Part shown: positions 17,480-25,564 of the stretch, one piece after another | Layout of the letters: each line of letters starts with the position of its first letter | How positions within the stretch are numbered: the stretch's first letter is position 1 | Assembly: GCA_900105225.1 (NCBI GenBank) | Contig: LT629764.1 | Location: forward strand, 3,303,501 to 3,367,500 | Length of the DNA stretch: 64,000 bases | Direction of reading: 5' to 3' | Origin: Paenibacillaceae bacterium GAS479 | Lineage (GTDB): Bacteria > Bacillota > Bacilli > Paenibacillales > Paenibacillaceae | Notes under the pieces: generated by a model | Database searches by the model: none | Seen by the model: the letters and a program-made list of their open reading frames with translations, nothing else | Told to the model about the DNA's origin: nothing | Translations under genes and position numbers: made by a program

Positions 17480-17893
17480 ATGCCAAGACAGACCATTCAA
17501 CCGCCAGGGTTATTCTCTAGCAAACCTTGGGGATTCTCTCAGGTCGTTATCAGCGAGCCTGGGCGAATCGTCAACGTTGCGGGTCAAGTGGCTTGGGATG
17601 CCACAGGTCATATGAATGCAGAGGGTCTAGAAGGACAGTTACGTCAGACATTGAAGCAAGTCATTATCGCCGTCGAAGCCGCTGGAGGTACATTGGATGA
17701 TATTCAAATGTTAAGGCTCTACATTCCAAACTTCCAGTCAAATCCAGACGCTGATCTTATCGCAAAGGTCCTCACGGAGACTTTCGGTACTGAAAACCCG
17801 CCAGCCTCCTCATGGATCGGCGTACAAGCACTTGCGCAGCCAGAGTATCTAGTGGAGGTAGAGGCAATGGCTGTTGTACCGCCGTTTAGATAA
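17480..17893 (+). CDS. RidA family (YjgF) protein
   Basis: The 137-residue protein has the RidA fold pattern: VNVAGQVAWDATGHM near 32-46, LRQTLKQVIIAVEAAGGTLDDI and the C-terminal PASSWIGVQALAQPEYLVEVEAMA. RidA proteins hydrolyse reactive enamine/imine intermediates made by PLP enzymes. The Arg that binds the substrate carboxylate in archetypal RidA is not obvious in VGVQAL-type position, so this may belong to one of the Rid2-7 subgroups. Strong terminator follows, and its codon use resembles the host more than the AT-rich genes to its left. Confidence 0.82.
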   Translation: MPRQTIQPPGLFSSKPWGFSQVVISEPGRIVNVAGQVAWDATGHMNAEGLEGQLRQTLKQVIIAVEAAGGTLDDIQMLRLYIPNFQSNPDADLIAKVLTETFGTENPPASSWIGVQALAQPEYLVEVEAMAVVPPFR

Positions 17894-17937
17894 TTCGCAC
17901 AATAGTAAAAGAACGAGTGAAATCGTCCCGTATTGAA

Positions 17938-17990
17938 CTGCACCTACAATTGTTAGACATCATCTAACAGTTGTAGGTGCAGTTTTTTTT
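17938..17990 (+). terminator. Strong terminator after the RidA gene
   Basis: A 20-base stem starting CTGCACCTACAA at 17938, nearly perfectly complementary to the arm ending at 17982 around the loop CATCA, is followed by eight T. Confidence 0.9.
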
Positions 17991-18024
17991 AATGGGAAAT
18001 CCGTATTGCGATCTGCATGCTAAT

Positions 18025-18285
18025 TTATATTTTTTGATAGTGAAGTAATAGATTCTCTACTCTATCTTGGATCATTTGTTTTAATGATTCAGGCTTCACG
18101 GATATTACATAATGACCATATCTCATTAAATAGTTAGCTATAAACTCCTCTTCTCCCAGATTATAGACCCCCTTGATTGACTGTTTTATTACCATTTTCT
18201 ATTCTCATAGAAGGATAATGTGCTTTATAAAAAATATCCTTAGCTTGTTCTAAAATCTCTACTTCAATACTCTTAGTGTCAGGAT
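18025..18285 (-). pseudogene. C-terminal fragment of a WYL-domain regulator, frameshifted
   Basis: On the minus strand two adjacent frames give the end of a WYL-domain transcription factor. First comes SIEVEILEQAKDIFYKAHYP with MRIENGNKTV. After a shift near 18180 it continues GVYNLGEEEFIANYLMRYG and HYVISVKPESLKQMIQDRVE to the stop at 18025-18027. The last part is the usual ending of these proteins, where a residue pair senses position along the oligomer. The N-terminal helix-turn-helix is missing. The fragment stops where the left end of the TnpB element begins, so the insertion probably truncated it. Confidence 0.65.
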
Positions 18286-18409
18286 TCTTCCGCCCTCTAT
18301 AGGCGGGGGATGAATGACACGCTTGTAGAATAAGCTCACCTTCCTTTGACTGTTCGCCTATTTTGTCACCCATTTCGTGCTAAAATAGGTATAAAGGAGG
18401 TGAAAAAGT

Positions 18410-19540
18410 CTGCTGATCACAACGAAGATTAAGCTCATGTTGGAGCAAGAACATCATGGCAAATTGCTAGAAACCATGAAACGGTATAATGCTGCATGCA
18501 ACTATATCAGTGGGTTAGCCTTTGAGCAGTCCGAATATAACCGCATCAAACTACAAAAGCTTGTTTACTATGACGTTCGCGATAAATTCCAGTTATCGTC
18601 TCAGATGACCATTCTAGCTGTACGCAAAGTAGCGGATGCTTATATTGCAGATAAGGCTAAAAAGAAAAAGGAACACAAAAAGCCAAAAGGCAAGAAAAAC
18701 GTGGAGAAAACGATTTCGTTTCGTGAAACCGGTGCAATGAGCTATGACGCGAGAACGTTATCGTTTACTGGACTAGAGCTTGCTTCGATCTTGACGCTGG
18801 ATGGACGCATTAAGGTGCCGATGAAGATTAGCCCTTATCATCAGGGCGTCATGCAAGGCAAGAATATCCGAGGCCAAGCCGACCTTGTTTGGCATGATGG
18901 TGTTTTTTATCTGCTGCTTGTAGTTGAGCGTCCAGCAAACGAGCCCTACGAGCCAATTGACGCTATAGGGGTCGATTTAGGCATAAAAAACATTGCTGCC
19001 GACAGCATGGGAGAATCCCACTCTGGCGCTGCCGTTAATGCGGTAAGGCATCGGAATGCCAAACTTCGTGCCAAACTCCAAGCAAAAGGAACGAAGTCCG
19101 CTAAACGTCTTCTTGCCCGTCGCAGACGCAAAGAAGCTCGTTTCTCCAGGGACGTGAATCACTGCATATCCAAGCATATGGTAGAGAAAGCCAAAAGGCA
19201 CCGTTCGCTGCTTGCATTAGAAGACTTAACAGGCATTCGTGAACGGATAACGGTTCGTAAGGCTCAGCGTCGAAACCAGCATGCTTGGGCATTTGCACAG
19301 CTTCGCTCGTATATCGAATACAAAGCCTTGATTGCAGGCGTGCCTGTCGTTCTCGTTGATCCACGCAACACAAGCCGAGAATGCCCACATTGCGGGCATA
19401 TTGCCAAAGAGAACCGCAAAACGAGAGATTGGTTCTGTTGTCAGGCATGCGAGTACGCTGCTCCAGCCGACAATGTTGCTGCTCTGAATATTCGGAGCAG
19501 GGCACTCGTCAGCGTGCCGAACGTAGGAGTCGCTATCTAA
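18410..19540 (+). CDS. tnpB: TnpB RNA-guided endonuclease
   Basis: The 376-residue protein retains all catalytic parts: RuvC-I AIGVDLGIKNIAADS near 186-200, RuvC-II LLALEDLTGIRER near 266, the zinc ribbon CPHCG then CQAC near 324-347, and the final Asp in PADNVAALNIR near 354. TnpB cuts DNA using a guide RNA read from the element's right end and thereby favours retention of the element. I place the start at CTG 18410: the near-perfect site AAAGGAGG at 18393-18400 is 9 bases away, and translation then begins LLITTKIKLML, the usual TnpB N-terminus. The first ATG, at 18437, would cut into that conserved strand. Confidence 0.88.
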   Translation: MLITTKIKLMLEQEHHGKLLETMKRYNAACNYISGLAFEQSEYNRIKLQKLVYYDVRDKFQLSSQMTILAVRKVADAYIADKAKKKKEHKKPKGKKNVEKTISFRETGAMSYDARTLSFTGLELASILTLDGRIKVPMKISPYHQGVMQGKNIRGQADLVWHDGVFYLLLVVERPANEPYEPIDAIGVDLGIKNIAADSMGESHSGAAVNAVRHRNAKLRAKLQAKGTKSAKRLLARRRRKEARFSRDVNHCISKHMVEKAKRHRSLLALEDLTGIRERITVRKAQRRNQHAWAFAQLRSYIEYKALIAGVPVVLVDPRNTSRECPHCGHIAKENRKTRDWFCCQACEYAAPADNVAALNIRSRALVSVPNVGVAI

Positions 19541-19593
19541 GGACTACTTACAAGCACCCACCTCTAAGCGTAGCGAAGGTGGTGTGTAGTTGA
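19541..19593 (+). ncRNA. Probable 3' part of the TnpB omega RNA
   Basis: The right-end hairpin (arms near 19555-19563 and 19577-19586) sits immediately after tnpB, where the scaffold of the guide RNA lies in this family. The guide would be read from the flank beyond the element, around TTAATGTTTGATG. The boundary is uncertain. Confidence 0.45.
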
Positions 19594-19642
19594 CTTAATG
19601 TTTGATGATAGATTGCAAAAAAGAACACACGAATAGCTCTCT

Positions 19643-19671
19643 GGAGGGGCATAAAACCCCCTCTTTTTTTG
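19643..19671 (+). terminator. Terminator downstream of the TnpB element
   Basis: GGAGGGG and CCCCCTC pair across CATAAAA, followed by seven T on the plus strand. Confidence 0.75.
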
Positions 19672-19704
19672 TTTCGTTTCTCACTTTCTTTCTGTTTATT
19701 TGAA

Positions 19705-20208
19705 TTATTGGTTGGAATGATATCTTTGCTTTTCAATACCATAAATGGCCTGTTCAGCGCCGTATCTTATGATTGTTTGTTCTAATTTCATTCCTACTCT
19801 TTCTAATAGTCTGCAAGAAGAATGATTAGCCGTTTGTGTCTCAGCTATTACTTTGGTTAGGTTTAAATCATTAAATACGTAAGTAACAATTGGATTAATA
19901 ACTTCTTTGGCATATCCATGTCCCCACCAATCAGGTAGAAACTCGTAGGAAACCTCAATATTTTGACCATCAACATGTTTATCTAAGGAAACTAGTCCAA
20001 TAAAATCATTATTGCTTTTCAATCTAACAACCCAATAATATGAACCCGTCTGAGAGCGTTTTAATGTATCTAAAAACTTATTTAATGTGTGCTCCTCAGG
20101 TATTGTCCCGCCCAAATATTTTCTAACTTTTTCGTTCGTATAAATCAGCTTCACATCTTCATAATCATTTTTTTGCAGCCTAACTAAATTGCATCTATTC
20201 GTCTCCAA
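19705..20208 (-). CDS. GNAT N-acetyltransferase, RimJ/RimL-like
   Basis: The 167-residue acetyltransferase begins METNRCNLVRLQKNDYEDVK. It contains NDFIGLVSLDKHVDGQNIEV, the acetyl-CoA region LPDWWGHGYAKEVINPIVTY near 93-112, and NHSSCRLLERVGMKLEQT near 133-150. These are the marks of the Acetyltransf_3 group that includes RimJ, RimL and antibiotic N-acetyltransferases. The substrate cannot be told from sequence. A ribosome site AAGGAGGAGACC lies before the ATG on the minus strand. It points towards the TnpB element and away from the AAA ATPase gene. Confidence 0.85.
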   Translation of the reverse strand: METNRCNLVRLQKNDYEDVKLIYTNEKVRKYLGGTIPEEHTLNKFLDTLKRSQTGSYYWVVRLKSNNDFIGLVSLDKHVDGQNIEVSYEFLPDWWGHGYAKEVINPIVTYVFNDLNLTKVIAETQTANHSSCRLLERVGMKLEQTIIRYGAEQAIYGIEKQRYHSNQ

Positions 20209-20403
20209 ACTTGGTCTCCTCCTTAAAGTAATTTTCTGTATGTTAAATATAGCATCTCTTTATCCTGCTTGGTCTGATGTCCTTTCTTTGATCGGTTTGG
20301 ATACTGTTGAGCCTGAAGAGAGGCAGCGGCCGCCTGAGAAAATCATGTCTTTTTTCTGGTAAAATAGAATCAAAATCAGAAGACATGCAGAAGGAGTGTG
20401 CCA

Positions 20404-21213
20404 ATGATTTATCTGAGAAGCTTCAAGCTCTCTTCCTTTACGGATCGAAATCCTAACATATATCCTGACTATGTGTTTAAACACATGGCTGGAGAGGTTC
20501 TATTGTTTGACCAAATCACTGTATTGTATGGTAACAACGGCTCTGGAAAATCCACTTTACTGAATGTCATTGCCAATAAATTGGGAGTCGAAGGCTCTGA
20601 GAGAATGCCCAGCTATGGTCATAGTGATAGCGCTCAGCGTTTTCTTAATTTGAGCAGTTATCAGCTTGGGTATGATGATCGAGAGCGTGAAATCAAACAG
20701 CTTCCTGAGGGAAGCAGATACATGAAATCCGAGGATATTTTGTATGAAATCAAGAAGATACAGCAATCCACCGTGCTGCGTGACGGGATATTGTATGAGG
20801 AAATCAACAAGGGGATGAGCAAGGCTCAGGCGGTACAATATGAACATTCATATGAATTTAAAAAGAAACTGGAGAATATTCAATTCTCTCAAGAAAAATA
20901 CTCCAATGGAGAGACCTCCATGCAGTTTTTTGAGGAATGTTTGCTTCCTGGCCAATTGTATCTATTGGATGAGCCGGAAACGTCGCTCACTCCCGCCAAT
21001 CAAATTAAACTGGCAGAACAGATAAATGAGCTGGCACGATATTTTGACAGTCAATTTATTATTGCTACCCACTCCCCCTTTGTTTTAGGTACGCTGAATG
21101 CTAAAATCTATAATCTAGATAGAATCCCTTTGCAAACGGCAGAATGGTTTGAACTGGACAATGTACATTTTTTTCATCAATTTTTCAATAAGCATAAGCG
21201 ATTGTTTGAATGA
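20404..21213 (+). CDS. AAA family ATPase (ABC-like, AAA_15/AAA_21)
   Basis: The 269-residue single-domain ATPase has Walker A VLYGNNGSGKSTLLNVIA near 40-57 and Walker B QLYLLDEPETSLTPANQI near 182-199. The H-loop FIIATHSPFVLGT is near 217. A YSNGETSMQFFEE stretch stands in the signature position. It lacks the long coiled coil of SMC proteins and the TOPRIM domain of OLD nucleases. Similar short ATPases are common in Firmicutes with no settled role; some are parts of defence pairs, but no partner is adjacent here. AAGGAG is 7 bases from the ATG at 20404; an in-frame GTG at 20398 overlaps that site and is less likely. Confidence 0.8.
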   Translation: MIYLRSFKLSSFTDRNPNIYPDYVFKHMAGEVLLFDQITVLYGNNGSGKSTLLNVIANKLGVEGSERMPSYGHSDSAQRFLNLSSYQLGYDDREREIKQLPEGSRYMKSEDILYEIKKIQQSTVLRDGILYEEINKGMSKAQAVQYEHSYEFKKKLENIQFSQEKYSNGETSMQFFEECLLPGQLYLLDEPETSLTPANQIKLAEQINELARYFDSQFIIATHSPFVLGTLNAKIYNLDRIPLQTAEWFELDNVHFFHQFFNKHKRLFE

Positions 21214-21311
21214 GAGTAGAACAGACACAGCAGTGACAAGGTGATCGTAGAATAAGCCGATCAATATGATATGATCGACTGGTGTAGTGATTAATGTTTG
21301 GAGGAAGAAAA

Positions 21312-22280
21312 ATGAAAGCATTAATTTTTGAACAATTCGGTGGGTCGGATGTACTTCAATATACGGAAATCGCGGAGCCAAAGCTGGAGCCGGGGACAAT
21401 AATAGTAAGAATGAAAGCTATTGGGCTGAATTTTGCCGACATCTACAGACGGCGTGGTGACTATCATCTAGCTGGAAAGCCGCCATATATTTTAGGGTAT
21501 GAGGGAGCCGGGGTTGTCGAACAAGTGGCTCAGGACGTAGACAATGTGAAGGTTGGAGACCGGGTCGCGTTTGCAGATGTTCCCTATGCGAATGCTGAAT
21601 TCGTAGCGGTACCTGTTGACCGCTCCATTCCATTACCTGCGGATATTACATTTGATCAGGCGGCGGCAATACTGCTTCAGGGGATGACGGCGCATTATTT
21701 GGTTAATGACAGCTATTTGGTTCAACCCGGTGATGATATCTTGGTGCATGCTGCTGCTGGCGGCGTAGGGCAGCTTTAGACACAGCTCTGTAAAACAAAA
21801 GGAGCAAGAGTAATTGGCCTCACTTCCTCGACCCAGAAGCGAGAGGCTGTGCAGAGGGCTGGCGCCGATGAAACTCTACTCTATAACACGGATTGGGCAA
21901 ATCATGTGGTTCGCTGGTCCAAAGGCTCATTAGGTGTAGATGCAACGTTCGATTCCGTAGGGACTACCTTAATGGATAGTTTCTTAGCAACAAAAACGAA
22001 GGGAAATGTTGTTTTTTACGGCATGTCCGGAGGAAACCCGCCACTAATTGATCCTCGCATGTTAATGGACACTTCAAAAACTTTGACCGGTGGCGATCTT
22101 TGGAATCATGTTACAACACATCATGATCGGATCAAGAGATCAGAAGCGCTCTTTGAAGAGATGCGGCAAGGACGTCTGCGAATCGAAGACCCGAAGCGTT
22201 ATAGTCTGAAAGACGGCGCGGAAGCTCATCGATTTTTGGAGAGCAGGCTAAGCACGGGAAAGATTTTATTAATCCCTTAA
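21312..22280 (+). pseudogene. Quinone oxidoreductase-type alcohol dehydrogenase with in-frame stop
   Basis: The frame starts MKALIFEQFGGSDVLQYTE behind TTTGGAGGAAG, has LPYILGYEGAG-type substrate-domain sequence (PPYILGYEGAGVVEQV) and reaches the nucleotide-binding loop AAAGGVGQL. There a TAG at 21777-21779 interrupts it. The same frame continues without any shift through TQLCKTKGARVIGLTSS, FDSVGTTLMDSFL and the normal C-terminus to 22280. The stop lies in the middle of the Rossmann fold, so the protein is inactive unless the stop is suppressed. A single base change from TTG or CAG would explain it. Intact members act as NADPH:quinone reductases. Confidence 0.85.
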
Positions 22281-22305
22281 CATATGCTTCTGTACAAAAA
22301 CACCA

Positions 22306-22338
22306 AGAGCAGGTGCCCGCGGCACCTACTCTTTTTTT
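22306..22338 (+). terminator. Terminator after the oxidoreductase pseudogene
   Basis: AGAGCAGGTGCC pairs with GGCACCTACTCT across CGC and is followed by seven T. Confidence 0.85.
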
Positions 22339-22429
22339 GTTGAGGTTTAGCTTAACGTCTACATGGATGTCGTGTAGGTGATTCATGTTTTTACTCGATA
22401 ATCTATCCTTTTTAAGGTTTCCGAGATCC

Positions 22430-22684
22430 TCAATTTTTATTAGATAGGGTTAATAACATTTTAACAAATGCAATACAGATAATAATAAATATAAGCACAA
22501 CGATAAAAGTGAATAGAGCAGGGTTCCTATAGATTACTTTCCAAAATAACGGTAATACATCTACCCGAGAATCCCTTTCTAAATATACAATCACCCAAAT
22601 TTGATAAACTTTTGACGTTAAATAACCAAGTAGTAAACCAATGAACCCTCCGAGATAGTAATATGGATGAATTTTTGATCTCAT
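22430..22684 (-). CDS. Small two-helix membrane protein, unknown
   Basis: The 84-residue product has two hydrophobic segments: YYLGGFIGLLLGYL with its flank near residues 8-32, and FTFIVVLIFIIICIAFVKML near 58-77. A polar loop with LERDSRVDVLPLFW lies between. A Shine-Dalgarno-like GAGGGGAGAAAAC lies before the ATG. I do not recognise a family. It lies between the secreted-protein gene and the oxidoreductase pseudogene, and transcription could come from either its own promoter or read-through past the hairpin at 22717-22756. Confidence 0.55.
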   Translation of the reverse strand: MRSKIHPYYYLGGFIGLLLGYLTSKVYQIWVIVYLERDSRVDVLPLFWKVIYRNPALFTFIVVLIFIIICIAFVKMLLTLSNKN

Positions 22685-22716
22685 TAGTTTTCTCCCCTCT
22701 CAACCTTAGAAATGCT

Positions 22717-22756
22717 AACAGAAGGCCTCGGCATATTATAACCGAAGCCTTCTGTT
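22717..22756 (-). terminator. Stem-loop after the secreted-protein gene
   Basis: AACAGAAGGCCTCGG at 22717-22731 is complementary to CCGAAGCCTTCTGTT at 22742-22756, apart from a mismatch. There is no long T run, so termination may be partial, allowing read-through into the small membrane gene. Confidence 0.6.
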
Positions 22757-22765
22757 ATGTAAGAT

Positions 22766-23944
22766 CTAACTAGTCACGTGATAAATACCGTTTCTTTTAT
22801 AATGATAGTATGTTACTCCCGCTGTATTAGATTTCCAAGTATACCCCGTTTCAGAGGCATATGAGGTATTTACATTACCGCTAAAAGTGCCAGCAGGAGT
22901 AGACACAGAAAACCCTCCACTTAAAGAACTCTCAGATGAATTATATTTGGTAGTAGATGAAACAGTACCAACTGTGAACGTTGTCGGGTCAGTTTTCCCA
23001 CTTGCTTGCCCATTATTCGAACTCGCAAAGTAATCCAGTCGCTGAGAGCCACCATTGAGTTCAACAGGGGTAATTGTATATTCATCCCATTGTCTCACAT
23101 CCCAATAGTACATTGTTTTCTTCTTATAATTGACGTTATAAAATGCATAGAAGTACACTCCGGCATTGTAATGTGAACCGTTATCATAGATAACCTTACC
23201 GGGTATAGTGTAATCTACAGTAGTACCATTTGTCGTTGTCTTAGTAACCTCCCCATTAAAAGACCATGGTGAACTGTCTCTTTTGTACCCTGCAGATAGT
23301 TTGACCGTAGATTTTGTATTCAATTTGACCGTACCTGTTTCATTGCTACCTACATTTATTGTTCCAATTCTTGTTTCAGTCAAATAGTTAGTATCTGTTT
23401 CTGTACAAAGCTGCCACCCAGCACCAGGGCCAGGAATGCAGGTACCATTTGCAGCTAGGGCAGAGGATTGAGTGGAAGCTGATTCTGAATTCAAGGAAAT
23501 TTGTGGGGTTTTATCTTTTTCTCCCTTGAACTGTAGTTTGACATTGGTTTCATCTTCCATGAGTTGTTTTGAGAGTTTAGCCCCATTTTGATTGACTGGT
23601 GCCGAAAATACTTCCCTTTGTAGTTCATTGTCTATAGGAGAGGCGTAGTAAACTTCAAACACTTTGTACATGTCATTGGATTGTTCTTCCGTATCATTTA
23701 CGGAAGACTGAAAGGAAACACGCCCAAGTTCATCGGATTTACCTTGGAATACTACTTCATTATTTTTTACGTAAATAACGGTAATATTAGTTTCTGGTAG
23801 AGGTGTCCCGTCTGTGTTGAGAACTTCAAAATTAACGATCGAGTTCCTAGGAGAACTGCTGATCTCCTGTTGATTTGCAAACGCAGCAGATGATGAAAAA
23901 CAAAGTGTCATAACCAAAAACAAAGAAACGATCCTTTTTAACAA
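22766..23944 (-). CDS. Secreted protein with carboxypeptidase-regulatory-like domain, unknown
   Basis: From the TTG at 23944 (seven bases after GGAAGG) the product is about 392 residues and starts with a clear signal peptide, MLKRIVSLFLVMTLCFS to a probable cleavage after AAFA. The first mature domain (about 30-130) has NSIVNFEVLNTDGTPLPETN and GKSDELGRVSFQS, like the beta-sandwich of carboxypeptidase-regulatory/prealbumin-like domains. The second half is Thr/Ser/Gly/Tyr-rich with predicted beta strands, two Cys flanking IPGPGAGWQL and no motif I recognise. It is probably exported to the wall or medium. Frames upstream to 23995 are open but lack a ribosome site. Confidence 0.65.
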   Translation of the reverse strand: MLKRIVSLFLVMTLCFSSSAAFANQQEISSSPRNSIVNFEVLNTDGTPLPETNITVIYVKNNEVVFQGKSDELGRVSFQSSVNDTEEQSNDMYKVFEVYYASPIDNELQREVFSAPVNQNGAKLSKQLMEDETNVKLQFKGEKDKTPQISLNSESASTQSSALAANGTCIPGPGAGWQLCTETDTNYLTETRIGTINVGSNETGTVKLNTKSTVKLSAGYKRDSSPWSFNGEVTKTTTNGTTVDYTIPGKVIYDNGSHYNAGVYFYAFYNVNYKKKTMYYWDVRQWDEYTITPVELNGGSQRLDYFASSNNGQASGKTDPTTFTVGTVSSTTKYNSSESSLSGGFSVSTPAGTFSGNVNTSYASETGYTWKSNTAGVTYYHYKRNGIYHVTS

Positions 23945-24149
23945 TTTCAATCCTTCCCAGAATAATGGATTTATACACGGAGAATATAGCATCAAAAATT
24001 ACCTTTATAAAAACTTATAAGTAAAAAAATAGAAGTTTTTAGAGAGTGAGAATCCAATCCAGCAAAATGACGTTCAATTTGAATTGAGTTGCCCGGATGC
24101 TATAAGACCGACATCACGTACGTTTAAGCATTTAAGTTAGCAGTTGTTA

Positions 24150-24830
24150 AGGTATACGAAGCGAGGCAGATGACTGCGGAGATCTTTTTCCAAGCGGGCT
24201 TTGACATAGACGTACTGGGTTGTAAAAAGCCCAAACATTGATTAAAACGTTGGCAGGACACATTTTTTACCCGAGGAGAAGCAGGCTTCCCGAAGAACAA
24301 CGCGGGAAAGGAAGCTCGGGTAGACCACCAGCAGGCGAAGAATCGACAGAGGAAAGTTACAGTTCACCGAAGCTCGTATTAGGTTGTTGGAAGCGGAGAA
24401 CCTTGGCGCTGAGCCAGCGGTAGTAGTCGCTCACAATGAAATCGGCCAGTTGTTGAGCATGAAGTCGCGTCCGTCAGTATTCTCTCGTACCTAACTGCGT
24501 AATTACAGCTTGTGGCAACAATCTGACAAGCCAATCCCTATCGTAAAATATCTATAGCAGCCTAAATGCACCAAACATGCCCGAATCTGTTGGAGTGTCA
24601 GCTTAACCAGGGGTAACCAGAGAAGGTTCTACTCACAGATATTATCCATATGTACTATGGGTCTATAGAGACTTTTTTTGGTCATATGAAAGATGAACTT
24701 GAATACAAACCGTACGAAACAGTGGAAGAATTTACGAGTACGAATCGATTGTTACAAACCGGCTCGGTATTCAATGGGCATTAAAAAAGATGACTCATGA
24801 TGGCTGTATTAACGCTAGGTGGTGTCTCGG
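24150..24830 (+). pseudogene. Decayed IS3-family insertion (OrfA and OrfB remnants)
   Basis: Reading in several frames, 24170-24230 gives TAEIFFQAGFDIDVLG. 24240-24420 gives KRWQDTFF, RGKGSSGRPPAGEESTEE and an EAR-x-LE-like stretch, all from the OrfA helix-turn-helix and leucine-zipper region. 24690-24830 gives IETFFGHMKDELEYKPYETV and, after a shift, the RYSMGIKK equivalent of RYQWALKK from the end of the OrfB integrase. The core with the DDE residues is missing. This is an old deletion remnant with no function expected. Confidence 0.7.
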
Positions 24831-24929
24831 ATGATTTCAAACCAACAACCGATTAACCTCAGCCGGTATATCGGGATATACGATCTATAAATATTACCTC
24901 GATAACGGTCGCAATGCCGTACCTCCGAT

Positions 24930-25335
24930 TCGTATGTCAAATATTTATTACTGAAATCAATTTTTGATTTATCCGACGTTGATGTCGTGGAGCGTTCTAG
25001 ATATGACAGGTCTTTTAAATATTTTCTGGATATAGTACCGGAAGATGGAGTCATAAATGCAAGTTCTTTAACGAAGTTTCGCAAACTGCGTTTAAAAGAT
25101 GTAAACCTACTCGACATGCTTATTAAAAACAGTAGAAATTGCATTGGAAAAAGAAATTATAAAAAGCAGTGCTAGTATTGTGGACGCTACACATACAAAA
25201 GCGCGTTTCAATCAAAAATCACCTCAAGAGATCTTGATGGAGAAATCTAAACTGCTACGAAAAGCAGTTTATGAAATAGATGAAAAAATGAAAAATAAAT
25301 TCCCATCAAAAACAACGTTAAACGAATTTGTTTAA
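24930..25335 (+). pseudogene. Decayed IS1182-type transposase fragment
   Basis: The first frame gives RSFKYFLDIVPEDG and NASSLTKFRKLRLKDVNLLD. After a shift near 25125 in an A-rich run it gives VEIALEKEIIKSSASIVDAT and HTKARFNQKSPQEIL, ending at the TAA at 25333-25335. These are the N-terminal and first DDE-Asp regions of IS1182/IS5-like transposases. The C-terminal half is gone, so this is a remnant. Confidence 0.7.
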
Positions 25336-25449
25336 ACTGTCCATAAATACGGTCAAAGTTCATCTCACTACGTGTCTGTAGATGTCCATTGGCCGATGTT
25401 AGCGTGACCTAGCCGGTCTTGATTGAGCAGCATGATAGCCGGAAATAAA

Positions 25450-25482
25450 GAAACCGCTCCTGTTGGCACAGGAACGGCTTCG
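25450..25482 (-). terminator. Terminator of the siderophore-uptake operon
   Basis: On the minus strand AAGCCGTTCCTGT pairs with ACAGGAGCGGTTT across GCCA, followed by CTTTATTT. It lies 85 bases after the last permease gene. Confidence 0.75.
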
Positions 25483-25564
25483 AAACAAACTTTAACGTCA
25501 AAATAACCAGAAAAAAGATGAAATAGCCATCCCGCAGCAGAACACTCGTCCCGCATCCAAACCC

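Larger units (their letters stand above)
18287..19593 (+). mobile_element. IS200/IS605-type element carrying only tnpB
   Basis: A left-end hairpin CCGCC-CTCTATA-GGCGG lies at 18290-18306, and a right-end hairpin with CCACCT/AGGTGG arms lies at 19555-19586 just after the tnpB stop. No tnpA (Y1 transposase) frame is present, so mobility would depend on a related element elsewhere. The exact ends are not determined. Confidence 0.65.

Noticed and set aside
18161-18373. Minus-strand open frame of 70 codons as a separate small gene
   Set aside because: It has no ribosome site and its middle is the out-of-frame continuation of the WYL fragment; the start lies in the TnpB left end.
20404-21213. ATPase half of a two-gene defence pair such as OLD or PARIS-like systems
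   Set aside because: No TOPRIM domain or partner gene is adjacent; neighbours are an acetyltransferase and an oxidoreductase pseudogene.
24238-24423. Intact small gene of 61 codons
   Set aside because: Its sequence is a frame fragment of IS3 OrfA within a remnant.
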